Below are positions 50,143 through 58,618 of a stretch of DNA of 64,000 bases, piece by piece. The notes beneath the pieces are model-generated. The model saw nothing but the letters and a program-made list of their open reading frames with translations. It made no database searches and was not told the origin of the DNA. This DNA comes from Hymenobacter jejuensis (GTDB lineage Bacteria; Bacteroidota; Bacteroidia; Cytophagales; Hymenobacteraceae). The DNA lies in contig NZ_CP040896.1 in assembly GCF_006337165.1 (NCBI RefSeq), forward strand, positions 4,774,001 to 4,838,000, in the 5' to 3' direction. How positions within the stretch are numbered: position 1 is the first letter of the stretch; each line of letters starts with the position of its first letter. The translations under genes and the position numbers were made by a program.

Positions 50143-50210
50143 GGCATTTCAGGCGGTTAGCCCGAAATGCCGGCTGGCAGCAAGCGCACCTGACAAGGCC
50201 CGCCTACAAA

Positions 50211-50236
50211 AAAACCCGCTCCTAGAAGCGGGTTTT
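50211..50236 (-). terminator. Terminator after the ferredoxin gene
   Basis: AAAACCCGCT pairs with AGCGGGTTTT around 6 bases, 24 bases after the ferredoxin stop on the minus strand. Confidence 0.8.
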
Positions 50237-50260
50237 CATAACTAATTGATCATCAAATAG

Positions 50261-50614
50261 TTATACAGCTTCTGCATGGAGCCATTCTTTTTTCTTCATG
50301 AGCTCGTCCTGCGACTCACGGTAATCCGGGTCATCGACGCAGCAATCCACGGGGCAGACGGCGGCGCATTGGGGCTCTTCGTGGAAACCCACGCATTCGG
50401 TGCATTTGTCGGATACGATGTAGTAATACTCGTCCGAAACCGGGGTTTGGGGAGCAGTGCCCGATACCACTTCACCGCCATCGACTTCCACCTCCTTTAG
50501 CGCTGTGCCATCGGCCCAGCGCCACTGCGCGCCACCCTCGTAAATTGCGTTGTTAGGACATTCCGGTTCGCAGGCACCACAGTTGATGCACTCGTCGGTT
50601 ATCATGATGGCCAT
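50261..50614 (-). CDS. 4Fe-4S dicluster ferredoxin
   Basis: A 117-residue ferredoxin. The first cluster motif is 'CINCGACEPECPNNAI'. The second half, 'CTECVGFHEEPQCAAVCPVDCCVDD', carries the other cluster with an insertion between Cys residues, as in Alvin-type and Azotobacter-type ferredoxins. It would carry electrons in the cytoplasm. The start at 50614 is supported by a strong Shine-Dalgarno-like GGAGG about 6 bases upstream, rare in this window. A -7 element (TACTTTTG, 50707-50700) lies 85 bases before the start, and an acyl-CoA reductase gene is divergent from it. Confidence 0.95.
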   Translation of the reverse strand: MAIMITDECINCGACEPECPNNAIYEGGAQWRWADGTALKEVEVDGGEVVSGTAPQTPVSDEYYYIVSDKCTECVGFHEEPQCAAVCPVDCCVDDPDYRESQDELMKKKEWLHAEAV

Positions 50615-50699
50615 TGCCGTTCCTCCTTATTTGTATTGTAAACTTCTTTTTCTCTGAACTTTAGGTCACTTGCGCCCGAAGACAACCGGCAACACTAGG

Positions 50700-50707
50700 C
50701 AAAAGTA
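50700..50707 (-). promoter_or_regulatory. -7 promoter element of the ferredoxin gene
   Basis: Minus strand TACTTTTG. The near match TACTCTTG at 50719-50726 on the plus strand, 32 bases before the acyl-CoA reductase start, may serve the divergent gene. Confidence 0.5.
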
Positions 50708-50758
50708 GAAACTAACCTGTACTCTTGCGAGTTTTTTGCTGTCTACGACAACTTCCTT

Positions 50759-51772
50759 ATGACATATTCCGAACGTGTTGCCGCTTTTGTGGCGTTGGGC
50801 CAGCGCCTCCGTCAGCTTTCCAGCGACGAAATTGCCGTGCTTAGCGCCCAAGCCCGCAACGCCAACGCTTGGTTCGACCAACCAAACGTTACTGCAGCTT
50901 TAAACGGCATTGCTCACCTTTTGGATGAGGAGCCCCTGCGCCATTGGTCGGGGCGCTACCCTACCGAGCCCACCACGCCCCGTACAGTGGGCGTCGTGAT
51001 GGCCGGCAACATTCCGCTGGTAGGCTTCCACGATCTGCTCTGCGTGCTGATCAGCGGGCATACGCTGCTGGCCAAGCCCAGCAAAGACGACCGCCTGCTC
51101 ATGCGCTGGGTGGCCGACGAATTAATCAAAATAGAACCGCGCTTTGCCGAGCGCCTGCAATTTGAGGAGCGCCTCAACGCTGCCGACGCCTACATCGCCA
51201 CGGGCTCCGACAATACGGCTCGCTACTTCGAGTATTATTTCGCCAAAAAGCCCCATATCATCCGGCGCAACCGTACCAGCATCGCCGTGCTCACGGGCCA
51301 CGAAACGCCCCACGACCTGGGCCTGTTGGGGGCCGATATCTTCCGGTATTATGGGCTGGGTTGCCGCAACGTTTCCAAAATGTATGTGCCTGTCGGATAC
51401 CAGTTTACCGACTTGTTGGATTCTCTGGAGCCGTGGCATTCGGTGCTCGACCATCACAAATACAACAACAACTACGACTACAACAAAAGCATCCTGTTGG
51501 TTAACCGGGTGCCGCATTTCGACTCTGGGTTTCTGTTGCTGACCGAAAGCCCGCAGCTCGTTTCTCCGATTTCGGTGGTGCATTACGCCGCGTACAAAAA
51601 CGAAGTCCACTTGGTCGATCAGCTCACCGACATTGCCGAACAGACGCAGTGCATCGTGTCGTCGGGCGGGCTCTATCCGGGCAGTTTTCCGTTTGGACGG
51701 GCCCAAACTCCGGCCGTCAGCGATTACGCCGATGGCATTGACACCATGGCCTTCCTGGCAGAATTGGCGTAA
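50759..51772 (+). CDS. Acyl-CoA reductase (LuxC-like aldehyde dehydrogenase fold)
   Basis: A 337-residue reductase of the LuxC/acyl-CoA reductase group, which makes fatty aldehydes from acyl-CoA or acyl-ACP with NAD(P)H. 'RTVGVVMAGNIPLVGFHDLLCVLISGHTLLAKPSKDD' is the nucleotide-binding region, 'ADAYIATGSDNTARYFEYYF' is the usual glycine-containing loop, and the catalytic Cys is in 'RYYGLGCRNVSKMYVP'. The C-terminus ends 'QTPAVSDYADGIDTMAFL'. It is divergent from a ferredoxin gene, a pairing often seen in Bacteroidota. The downstream product in this organism is unknown. Confidence 0.88.
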   Translation: MTYSERVAAFVALGQRLRQLSSDEIAVLSAQARNANAWFDQPNVTAALNGIAHLLDEEPLRHWSGRYPTEPTTPRTVGVVMAGNIPLVGFHDLLCVLISGHTLLAKPSKDDRLLMRWVADELIKIEPRFAERLQFEERLNAADAYIATGSDNTARYFEYYFAKKPHIIRRNRTSIAVLTGHETPHDLGLLGADIFRYYGLGCRNVSKMYVPVGYQFTDLLDSLEPWHSVLDHHKYNNNYDYNKSILLVNRVPHFDSGFLLLTESPQLVSPISVVHYAAYKNEVHLVDQLTDIAEQTQCIVSSGGLYPGSFPFGRAQTPAVSDYADGIDTMAFLAELA

Positions 51773-51872
51773 AACAGACCGATAGCCCAGCTTCTCACGC
51801 GTTCTTCATGGGGCGAAGATATTTTCCAGAAATAATTGTTGTACTGCTGAACGACTTCAGCCAATCTCTATC

Positions 51873-52172
51873 ATGGAACCTGATCTGCAAACTGTAGAAA
51901 CCATTGAGAAAGAAGCGATTCCGAATCTGCACTTTCCCGCATACGATGTCTTAGCCAAACCCGAAGCCCGTATCCAGCGCCGCCACGACGCCGAGCGCGC
52001 TGCTACGCTTGGCAATGCCTACCACGGCAAACTGGATATCTACTTCCAAACTGCCGATGGCGCCACCAAGCGCGTGTACACCAGCGTATGGGCCGCGCAC
52101 GAAGAATACCTTACCCTCAAGTCAGGCATTACGCTCCCGCTACGAGCCGTAACCCGCTTCGACTTCTACTAG
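51873..52172 (+). CDS. Conserved small protein of unknown function
   Basis: A 99-residue soluble protein: 'LHFPAYDVLAKPEARIQRRHDAERAATLGNAYHGKLDIYFQTADGATKRVYTSVWAAHEEYLTLKSGITLPLRAVTRFDFY'. The second half reads as a small beta sheet ('GKLDIYFQTADG', 'KRVYTSVWA', 'TLKSGITLPLRAVTRFDF'), a fold suited to ligand or RNA binding. I do not recognise a named family. It is followed 26 bases on by a long perfect hairpin and has genome-like codon use, so it is a real gene. Confidence 0.75.
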   Translation: MEPDLQTVETIEKEAIPNLHFPAYDVLAKPEARIQRRHDAERAATLGNAYHGKLDIYFQTADGATKRVYTSVWAAHEEYLTLKSGITLPLRAVTRFDFY

Positions 52173-52198
52173 GCTAAGCATTTAATAATCAATTACTG

Positions 52199-52259
52199 TC
52201 AACCAAAAAGACTCGTTGGCCTTGCAGCATGTGCAAGGCCAACGAGTCTTTTTGGTTGA
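52199..52259. terminator. 28-bp perfect hairpin terminator
   Basis: Left arm 52199-52226 (TCAACCAAAAAGACTCG...) and right arm 52232-52259 are perfect inverted repeats of 28 bases with a 5-base loop, containing A5 and T5 runs. It serves the convergent small-protein and nucleoside phosphorylase genes. Confidence 0.88.
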
Positions 52260-52268
52260 AAGCGGTGA

Positions 52269-53144
52269 TTAGGCTCTGTCCAAAGCCTTCATGATTAAGC
52301 TATTGACTGCTTCCTCGGCATTCGTGGCGAACTCCCCAGTGGCGCGGTTGGCTACGATGGCATTGAGCGACACTACATCGTGCCCCAGCATGCGGCCAAG
52401 AGCATAATAACCAGCAGTTTCCATCTCGAAGTTGGTCAGCCGAAACTCACCTTCAGCGCTCTGGTAGCGAAAATTCTGGAACTGACTGATCAGATCGGAC
52501 TGACGCAGGTCGAGGCGCAGCACGCGGCCTTGCGGACCGTAAAAACCGGGACAAGTAAGTGTGTTGCCAACCAGCATGCCGGCGCCCAACTGCTCGCGCA
52601 GCAAATCGGAGCCGCGGACGCAGTACGGCCGGTAATCGAGCTTCAGGGCTTGCTGCACGCCGGCCCCAACTTCTACTTCTAGCCCCGTTTCCACGAGCGG
52701 ATAAAACTGCATCAGCGAATCCAGGCCCACGGCGTGCTCGGTCACTAGGTGCGAACCCAACGGAATATCAGCCTGCAACGCGCCGCTAGTACCCACCCGA
52801 ATAATGCGCAGCGTGATGCGTTCTTCCAGCGGCCGGGCCTCGCGGGTCACGAAGTCGATGTTGACTAGGGCATCCAGCTCATTGAGCAGAATATCAATGT
52901 TATCGGTGCCCATGCCGGTCGAAATCACTGTGAGGCGCTTGCCTTTGTAGTAGCCGACGTGGGTGACAAATTCGCGCTTATGAATCTGCGTTTCGATGGA
53001 GTCGAAGTGCTGGCTGACGAGCGGCACACGCTCCGGGTCGCCCACCGTGATGATGGTATCGGAAATATGGTCGGGCAGGAGGTTGAGGTGGTAAATACTG
53101 CCGTCGCGGTTGAGTATCAGCTCCGATTCGGGGATGGCGGCCAT
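52269..53144 (-). CDS. Nucleoside phosphorylase (uridine/purine type)
   Basis: A 291-residue phosphorylase that splits a nucleoside with phosphate. The fold is seen in 'IITVGDPERVPLVSQHF' (phosphate-binding GDP-x-R), 'GKRLTVISTGMGTDNIDILLNELDAL' (GxG), 'IIRVGTSGALQADIPLG' (phosphate Arg/Ser) and 'EFRLTNFEMETAGYYALGRMLG' (ribose-binding E-M-E-T). The C-terminus 'LNAIVANRATGEFATNAEEAV' is also typical. It is closest to uridine phosphorylase-like enzymes, but the exact base is uncertain. Adjacent genes do not point to a pathway. Confidence 0.92.
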   Translation of the reverse strand: MAAIPESELILNRDGSIYHLNLLPDHISDTIITVGDPERVPLVSQHFDSIETQIHKREFVTHVGYYKGKRLTVISTGMGTDNIDILLNELDALVNIDFVTREARPLEERITLRIIRVGTSGALQADIPLGSHLVTEHAVGLDSLMQFYPLVETGLEVEVGAGVQQALKLDYRPYCVRGSDLLREQLGAGMLVGNTLTCPGFYGPQGRVLRLDLRQSDLISQFQNFRYQSAEGEFRLTNFEMETAGYYALGRMLGHDVVSLNAIVANRATGEFATNAEEAVNSLIMKALDRA

Positions 53145-53230
53145 GGGCGTAAAAAGTAAGGGTGAAGGGGTAAAAATCAGGAATTAGACCGGGCTTCCCA
53201 AGGGCAGTGCTAATTCTGTACGCAAACAAA

Positions 53231-53292
53231 AACGCGGGCTTCGATCAAGCCGTCGGGTTTTGCTCCCTAAACGGCTAATCGAAGCCCGCGTT
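53231..53292 (-). terminator. Hairpin after trhO
   Basis: AACGCGGGCTTCGA...AAGCCGT pairs with ACGGCTaaTCGAAGCCCGCGTT around a 17-base loop, 12 bases after the trhO stop on the minus strand. Confidence 0.7.
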
Positions 53293-53304
53293 ACTTCCTG
53301 ATTC

Positions 53305-54261
53305 TTAGCCCGCTACCGGCGGCCGATACGAAAGCAGCCCCTGCACGGGATTGTAGTTGTTGCTGGACTTAGGATAAGCGCCGGTGCCGTCGTAAGGTCG
53401 CTTTTCGGGGTGTTCCCGACACGTAACCGAGCAGGCGCCGTCGAGTTGCTGTCCGCACGTTTCGCACATCGCGACGTGCGCGTTGCAATGCGGATTGGCA
53501 CAGTTTACCATGCGGTCAGAAGGCGTGCCGCAGTGGTAGCACTGCGAAATCACTGTCGGATTGATACGGTTCACGTCCACGGTTACGCGGTTGTCGAACA
53601 CGTAGCATTTGCCATCAAAATCTTCCCCACCGGTTTCGAGGCCGTATTTGATGATGCCGCCGTGCAGTTGGTAAACGTTCTCGAAACCCTGCTCCAACAG
53701 GTAAGCGCTGGCTTTTTCGCACTTCACCCCGCCCGTGCAGTACGTCACGATCTTCTTGTCCTTGAACTCACGCAGGCGCTCGACGCGCTCCGGGAAATCG
53801 CGGAAGTTCTCAATGTCGAGCGTAACGGCATTTTTGAAGCGGCCCACGTTGTATTCGTAGTCCGAGCGCACATCGACGAGTACTACATCGTCGCGGTCTT
53901 TGAGCTCTTTAAACTCCTGCGGCGATACATGTTGCCCAGTTTTTTCGTGGGGCTTCACGTGGTGCAGGCTGCTGTGCACGATCTCGGGCTTTACGCGCAC
54001 GTGCAGCTTCTGGAACGTGTGCTCTGGGGCCTCATCGACTTTAAACTCCAACGCTGCAAACCGCGGGTCGGCTTTCACCACGCGCATATATTCCTCGCAG
54101 TCAGCCACTAAGCCCGACACTGTGCCGTTCAGGCCTTCGTGCGCCACAATGATGCGCCCCCGCAGGTTCAGGGCCAGACACAAGCGGTGATGCTCTTCCC
54201 GAAACGCCTCCACATCATCGATGGGCGAATAGCAGTAGTACAGTAAAACGAGGTAGTCCAT
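53305..54261 (-). CDS. trhO: tRNA uridine hydroxylase TrhO (rhodanese family)
   Basis: A 318-residue protein of the TrhO/YceA family, which makes 5-hydroxyuridine at position 34 of tRNAs using O2. The N-terminal domain has 'RGRIIVAHEGLNGTVSG' and 'VRVKPEIVHSSLHHVKPHEKTGQHVSPQEFKELK'. The rhodanese domain has 'DDVVLVDVRSDYEYNVGRFKNAVTLDIENFRDFPE' and the active-site loop Cys in 'IVTYCTGGVKCEKASAYLL'. A Cys-rich zinc-like tail follows ('CYHCGTPSDRMVNCANPHCNAHVAMCETC'), as in many YceA proteins. Confidence 0.92.
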   Translation of the reverse strand: MDYLVLLYYCYSPIDDVEAFREEHHRLCLALNLRGRIIVAHEGLNGTVSGLVADCEEYMRVVKADPRFAALEFKVDEAPEHTFQKLHVRVKPEIVHSSLHHVKPHEKTGQHVSPQEFKELKDRDDVVLVDVRSDYEYNVGRFKNAVTLDIENFRDFPERVERLREFKDKKIVTYCTGGVKCEKASAYLLEQGFENVYQLHGGIIKYGLETGGEDFDGKCYVFDNRVTVDVNRINPTVISQCYHCGTPSDRMVNCANPHCNAHVAMCETCGQQLDGACSVTCREHPEKRPYDGTGAYPKSSNNYNPVQGLLSYRPPVAG

Positions 54262-54371
54262 TTTAATAGAAATAAGAGTTGAGAGGCACGAGGTAATTTA
54301 GCTTCACTACATCTACTTGGTTATCAAATAGATATAAACTGCAATCACTCCATATCTCTCCAAACCAAGGT

Positions 54372-55004
54372 CTAAATTTTTGCGGCCGGATTACCAAAAA
54401 CGGTCTGGTTGGCAGGCACATCGGCTACCACAACCGAACCGGCACCTACACGGGCTTTGGCTCCAATCTTGACGCCGGCTACCACCACAGCCCCCGGCCC
54501 GATGAAGGCGCCTTCGCCTACCAGCACGTCGGCATTGATAATAGCGCCGGCGCCAACTTGCACATAATCAGAAAGTTCTGCTTTTACATCCACTACGGCA
54601 TTGGGCCCGATCAGGCAGCCGTCGCCGAGTTTGGCATTGCTGGCGACTATGGCTCCGGCACTAATCAGGTTGCCGTGACCCAGCCATGCGTGCTCAGACA
54701 CGCTGCCGCGAGCATGAATGGAATTGACGGGGGCAACTTGGTATTCCTCGCGCAGCATGTTGGTGAGGCTGCGGCGGCTAGCCGAATCTTCGGTCGCAAC
54801 GAATACTTCGCATTTTTTGCCGAGCAGCTTCAGCAGCTGTTTATCCTCGGTATTGCCCATCACGGGCACGTTGTTGAGTTCGGTATTCTGGAGCTTGGCG
54901 TCGTCATCGAGCAGGCAGTATACGACTACATCGTTGCTGGTGAACGCGTCTAAAGCAGTGATACCCAGCGATTGGGCACCCAGAATGATTACGGGATTTT
55001 CCAT
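54372..55004 (-). CDS. NeuD/PglD-like hexapeptide acetyltransferase
   Basis: A 210-residue acyltransferase. The N-terminal Rossmann-like PglD_N domain is 'NPVIILGAQSLGITALDAFTSNDVVVYCLLDDDAKL'. The hexapeptide repeat region follows, with 'SVSEHAWLGHGNLISAGAIVASNAKLGDGCLIGPNAVVDV' and 'GEGAFIGPGAVVVAGVKIGAKARVGAGSVVVADVPANQTVFGNPAAKI', the usual CoA-binding end. Relatives acetylate amino-sugars in polysaccharide synthesis. It is followed by a membrane protein gene 52 bases upstream on the same strand, consistent with a surface-glycan role. The substrate is not defined. Confidence 0.87.
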   Translation of the reverse strand: MENPVIILGAQSLGITALDAFTSNDVVVYCLLDDDAKLQNTELNNVPVMGNTEDKQLLKLLGKKCEVFVATEDSASRRSLTNMLREEYQVAPVNSIHARGSVSEHAWLGHGNLISAGAIVASNAKLGDGCLIGPNAVVDVKAELSDYVQVGAGAIINADVLVGEGAFIGPGAVVVAGVKIGAKARVGAGSVVVADVPANQTVFGNPAAKI

Positions 55005-55055
55005 AGAAAACTAAAGAGCAGCCAGAAAGTGGCCGTGCGGATCGAAACAACAAAG

Positions 55056-56378
55056 TTACACCCCCAGACGACGGGCGCCAAGCGAGGGTTCCTTTATGTC
55101 GTGTGAGGTGCTTGGCAGCAAGCGGCGGAGCCAGCGGGCTACGTACTCATTTTGCAGTAATAACAGCACCAAGTACGGCAGCATCGCCACCCGGTAGCGG
55201 TTGAGCGTGCCCAGGTTGGGCGTGCTTAAGCCCAACAACACTGCCAGCACGAAGCTATAAAAGACCAATGCCAGCACCAGGGCAAATGGCAATACGCCGG
55301 CTCGTTGGCGCGGCAATGCTCCCAAAGCTATCGCTACCAAGGCCAGCAAAAACAGGTTTTCCAGTCCTGCCCATACATATACACCCCGCATTTCTTCCCA
55401 GGGCAACGGCCGCGCTAAGGTGCTAAAAACCGCTTTCGGCGCGTTCCAGGCAATGCTCTGCCAGGTCGGGGCCAGATCATCGTACTCGATGTGCGGGCGA
55501 TAGTGCGAAACGGCCAACAGGTCGGAGTAATTACGAATCAGTTGGCTGGTAAACTTATTGAATCGGAAAACGGGGCTGATTTCGCTGGCCGTCCAGGTGC
55601 CCAGCAACATCAGCCCGGCAAAAAGCACAAGTTGCAAGCCGCGAGCCGGCCCGAGGCCCATGCGCTGTACTATTCGGTTGAGCGTCACTCCTACCAAAGC
55701 GCCGAGCAGTACCACCGCGAAGAAAAACCGCATCTTGAAATGCAGCGCGGTCAGCACCAGCAGGCCCACAACGGTAAGTACCCGCGGCCGCTTGCCGGCG
55801 TACAGCCACCCCAACACGATCGCGGTGAGCCACGCGCCACTCCCCACCAGCAAACTTTCTTTGGTGATTCCTGAAGTCCAGTAAACCGTAGTCGGCCAGA
55901 CCAAAAAGCTGATCGCGCCCGCTAATGCCGCCACGCTGGAAAATGCTTGTTGCAGCACCCGCACCAATTTCCAAAAGCCTATAAAGCTGAACAGCGACAA
56001 GTACACACCATTGAGCAGGGCGTTCCCCAACGAGGCCAGATTCAGCAACGACAGGATTTTGATGAAGAAAAACGTATTGGAAAAGCCGTGAAACAATAAG
56101 CTAGAGCCGCGGTAGCGGAATGTTTCGCTCACGGCCGTGTGCAGCCAAGCTTTCGGTGCAGCCCTGAGCTGTTGCGTGAGCAAACCAGCCCACTCCAAAA
56201 AGTATTGCGCATCCCCACTCAAAAACCACCGCACCGACAACCAACAGGCCACTAGTTTGAGAGCCAACAGCGGCAGAACCAGCTTACCAAGGCCAACCAT
56301 GTGCATCTGGCGCCGGAGCCAAATGCTCAACGCCAGTAAAATACTCAGGTTCAGCGCAATGGCTACAAGTATGTTCAC
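55056..56378 (-). CDS. Polytopic membrane protein next to the acetyltransferase
   Basis: A 440-residue integral membrane protein with roughly 10-11 predicted helices ('LVAIALNLSILLALSIWL', 'LNGVYLSLFSFIGFWKLV', 'VLTVVGLLVLTALHFKMRFFFAVVLLGALVGVTL', 'VLPFALVLALVFYSFVLAVLLGL'). A large loop lies around 'EISPVFRFNKFTSQLIRNYSDLLAVSHYRPHIEYDDL'. The pattern is like EpsG- or polymerase-like polysaccharide proteins, but no signature allows a firm family. Its start overlaps the stop of the DUF2851 gene by the four bases ATGA. The C-terminal helices are followed by a short basic tail. Confidence 0.72.
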   Translation of the reverse strand: MNILVAIALNLSILLALSIWLRRQMHMVGLGKLVLPLLALKLVACWLSVRWFLSGDAQYFLEWAGLLTQQLRAAPKAWLHTAVSETFRYRGSSLLFHGFSNTFFFIKILSLLNLASLGNALLNGVYLSLFSFIGFWKLVRVLQQAFSSVAALAGAISFLVWPTTVYWTSGITKESLLVGSGAWLTAIVLGWLYAGKRPRVLTVVGLLVLTALHFKMRFFFAVVLLGALVGVTLNRIVQRMGLGPARGLQLVLFAGLMLLGTWTASEISPVFRFNKFTSQLIRNYSDLLAVSHYRPHIEYDDLAPTWQSIAWNAPKAVFSTLARPLPWEEMRGVYVWAGLENLFLLALVAIALGALPRQRAGVLPFALVLALVFYSFVLAVLLGLSTPNLGTLNRYRVAMLPYLVLLLLQNEYVARWLRRLLPSTSHDIKEPSLGARRLGV

Positions 56379-57670
56379 CGCACTACTACGTTACGTTGCA
56401 GGATTCGGCTCCCGATGGCGCACTGCAAGCAACGCCTGGGCGCGCAATACCCTCGTTGCAAAGCTAGCAACCCCTGCGAGTCGGCGGCGGTACGATGCTC
56501 GAACCCCAATGCATCATAGACGTCAGTTAGGTGGTTGTGCTCGGCCGGCAATTGTTCCAGCAACGCCAACGCCTGCTCGACCAGCTCGCTTTGTCCTGTG
56601 TAGCGGGCGTACGCAACGCGCAGAGGCACAACTACATTAGTAATCAGCAAGTGCGCGCTGCTACGGCCAAGGGCCGGTACTTTGCCGGCTTTCCCAGGGC
56701 GGTAGTGATGGCGCCAATACTCCGAAACCGGTGCCATAAAAAACTGCTCTAACGCCAGCGTATCCGTAGCGGTCAGCAAGGCATCGAAAAGCGCTGGGCG
56801 CGCATGCAATACGGCGGCCAATTGAGCAAGCCGGACGGGCGGAAAATTAGCAGGCCGCAGCCTCAGGAAATTCCAGTCGTGGGGCTTGAGGGCCGTAGCC
56901 GACAGGTTGTACTTATGACTCAAGAAACTGTATTCGCTGCGCAATGCAGCTAAATATATATCTTCTTCATTATCAAGAACTTCCATCAAAAAACCGGCTT
57001 GCCCGAAGAGTAATGCCTCCAATTGGGGCAAGCTGTGCCGATGGCGTCGTAGTATATTGATGGGCAAGGCTTTAGCTAATCTAGCCAAGGGCTCGCTATT
57101 CTTTTTAAACCCAAAGGCCGCGGCTAACGCATGATAAGTCGTTGCTTCCCAATCGCCGTCCAGGTTTTCCTGCATCCTGCTAAGGGCCTCTCCCTTCTCC
57201 TCCACTCGCTCGAGTAGTGTACGGGCGGCCATCATGGTGCGGGTGAGTGTGGACACTTGTTCCAGCAAAGGCGCACAGGGCAACGGAGTAGCGCTTTCCA
57301 GCAACTCGCTGTAGGTCTGCAACATATGCGGGGCAATACGCGCACCAACGGCTAGCGTGGGCACCAAAGTGCCATTGGTTCGCCGCACGGGTTGATCGGC
57401 GGTATGCACCACGTGCAGCACCACTTGGTCGTATTTGAGGTCATGCTGATGCAGGTGGCGTTGCCAGTCCGAAGCCCGCAAGTGAATTTCGACGGCCCCG
57501 TTCCACTCGACTTCGCCAATCTGCAACCGGGCATTCAAAAAGTCAGGTCCGGCGTCGGAATTGCGGTAGCCGGGTCGCAGCACCGTGATGGCTTCTCCTT
57601 CCTCCGTATTCAGATTAAGCTTATCAAAATATTGATGCTGCCAGATATAATGCAGAAAATCCTCTTTCAT
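56375..57670 (-). CDS. DUF2851-family protein
   Basis: A 431-residue protein that fits DUF2851. It has 'EDFLHYIWQHQYFDKLNLNTEEGEAITVLRPGYRNSDAGPDFLNARLQIGEVEWNGAVEIHLRASDWQRHLHQHDLKYDQVVLHVVHTAD' at the N-terminus, a recurrent Bacteroidota domain with restriction-endonuclease-like features (the D-x-n-E-x-H pattern 'DAGPDF...VEIHL'). The rest is helical with basic clusters. The function is unknown; a nuclease fold has been suggested on family grounds. It overlaps the next membrane protein by 4 bases and so shares an operon with the acetyltransferase. Confidence 0.88.
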   Translation of the reverse strand: MKEDFLHYIWQHQYFDKLNLNTEEGEAITVLRPGYRNSDAGPDFLNARLQIGEVEWNGAVEIHLRASDWQRHLHQHDLKYDQVVLHVVHTADQPVRRTNGTLVPTLAVGARIAPHMLQTYSELLESATPLPCAPLLEQVSTLTRTMMAARTLLERVEEKGEALSRMQENLDGDWEATTYHALAAAFGFKKNSEPLARLAKALPINILRRHRHSLPQLEALLFGQAGFLMEVLDNEEDIYLAALRSEYSFLSHKYNLSATALKPHDWNFLRLRPANFPPVRLAQLAAVLHARPALFDALLTATDTLALEQFFMAPVSEYWRHHYRPGKAGKVPALGRSSAHLLITNVVVPLRVAYARYTGQSELVEQALALLEQLPAEHNHLTDVYDALGFEHRTAADSQGLLALQRGYCAPRRCLQCAIGSRILQRNVVVR

Positions 57671-57799
57671 AACGGATAAAACACTTAAAAATATCCTATT
57701 CGACGTGCTTTAGTCCGAAAATTAGGGAATCGCTTTTGCAACCCAATAGCACCGCCCACGAATAGCGCCTTGACGAGTTCAGCAACCCTCAATAACAAG

Positions 57800-57828
57800 C
57801 CGGCCCGCCTCCAGAGGAAGCGGGCCGG
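57800..57828 (-). terminator. GC-rich hairpin after lolA
   Basis: CCGGCCCGCcTCC pairs with GGAaGCGGGCCGG around a 3-base loop, 27 bases after the lolA stop on the minus strand. There is no T run. Confidence 0.6.
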
Positions 57829-57854
57829 TCAGAAAGGCAAATATTTCTTACCTA

Positions 57855-58499
57855 TTAACGTAAGTCAATGACTTTCACGCCTTTATACTTTGACTTGTCG
57901 AAAGTAAAAGTTGCCGCCGTTACGGGCGGGTTCGGCACGAATTTCTTGATGGTGAACGTGTAGCGGTTGCCGTTCTTTTTGAACATTTTCCAGCTCTTCA
58001 CCGATTTGTCAGCTTTGCTAACCGACAGACGGACTTTGAACACAGCATTGTTGCGGTCTTCCGGCGACAGTTCGATCACATCGCACAATTCGCCGCCTTC
58101 TTTGGCTTCCTGCACATACGTGTACTTGTAGCCCTTCTTGTAAAGCGTATAGATCTGTGAGGGCGAAACTTCCTCTTCGTCAGGCTCATAATCCGAGATA
58201 TTAACCTCGTTTTCAGCCTTCATATACGTCCAGAGCGTCGTGCCATTGTTGATGATTTCCTGGCCTTTCATCTTCAGCCGAAACTTCTGGCCGCTCACGG
58301 TGATGTCGCCGGTAAGGTTCTCCTTCACCTTCGCAGCGTCGTTTTCCAAAGTCTGGGTAAAAGATGCATTAAAAGCCTTGAGTGCCTGATACTTAGCGCT
58401 CATCTGGTCGAGAATTTTACCGGCTTTGGGGTCCTGCTGCGCCGGAGCGGAGTGCGCCAGTGTTACCGAAAACGCAAGCAGGGCGAGAATTTTTTTCAT
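57855..58499 (-). CDS. LolA-like outer-membrane lipoprotein carrier
   Basis: A 214-residue periplasmic protein with a signal peptide ('KILALLAFSVTLAHSAPAQ'). The mature half-barrel has 'FNASFTQTLENDAAKVKENLTGDITVSGQKFRLKMKGQEIINNGTTLWTYMKAENEVNISDY', the LolA/LolB-like pattern used to carry lipoproteins to the outer membrane. Lys-rich strands follow. It is somewhat divergent from E. coli LolA, as is usual in this phylum. It lies upstream of the hairpin at 57800 and downstream of ftsK on the same strand. Confidence 0.88.
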   Translation of the reverse strand: MKKILALLAFSVTLAHSAPAQQDPKAGKILDQMSAKYQALKAFNASFTQTLENDAAKVKENLTGDITVSGQKFRLKMKGQEIINNGTTLWTYMKAENEVNISDYEPDEEEVSPSQIYTLYKKGYKYTYVQEAKEGGELCDVIELSPEDRNNAVFKVRLSVSKADKSVKSWKMFKKNGNRYTFTIKKFVPNPPVTAATFTFDKSKYKGVKVIDLR

Positions 58500-58618
58500 T
58501 TTGAAAAAGGTGGTGGAATGGAGCGTAGAGTACTGAGACGTGAGAAGAGTAACAAGGTTTCAACGAGCTTCATTCCAGTCGGAAACTAGACTTTTCTCCG
58601 ATGTTTTGGTACTCAAGC

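Noticed and set aside
50143..50171. T-box or attenuator before valS
   Set aside because: The 8-base inverted repeat lies upstream of the predicted -7 element, so it would not be in the mRNA, and no T-box sequence is present.
48957..50225. 422-codon plus-strand frame opposite valS
   Set aside because: It is a shadow of valS, with no family-like segments.
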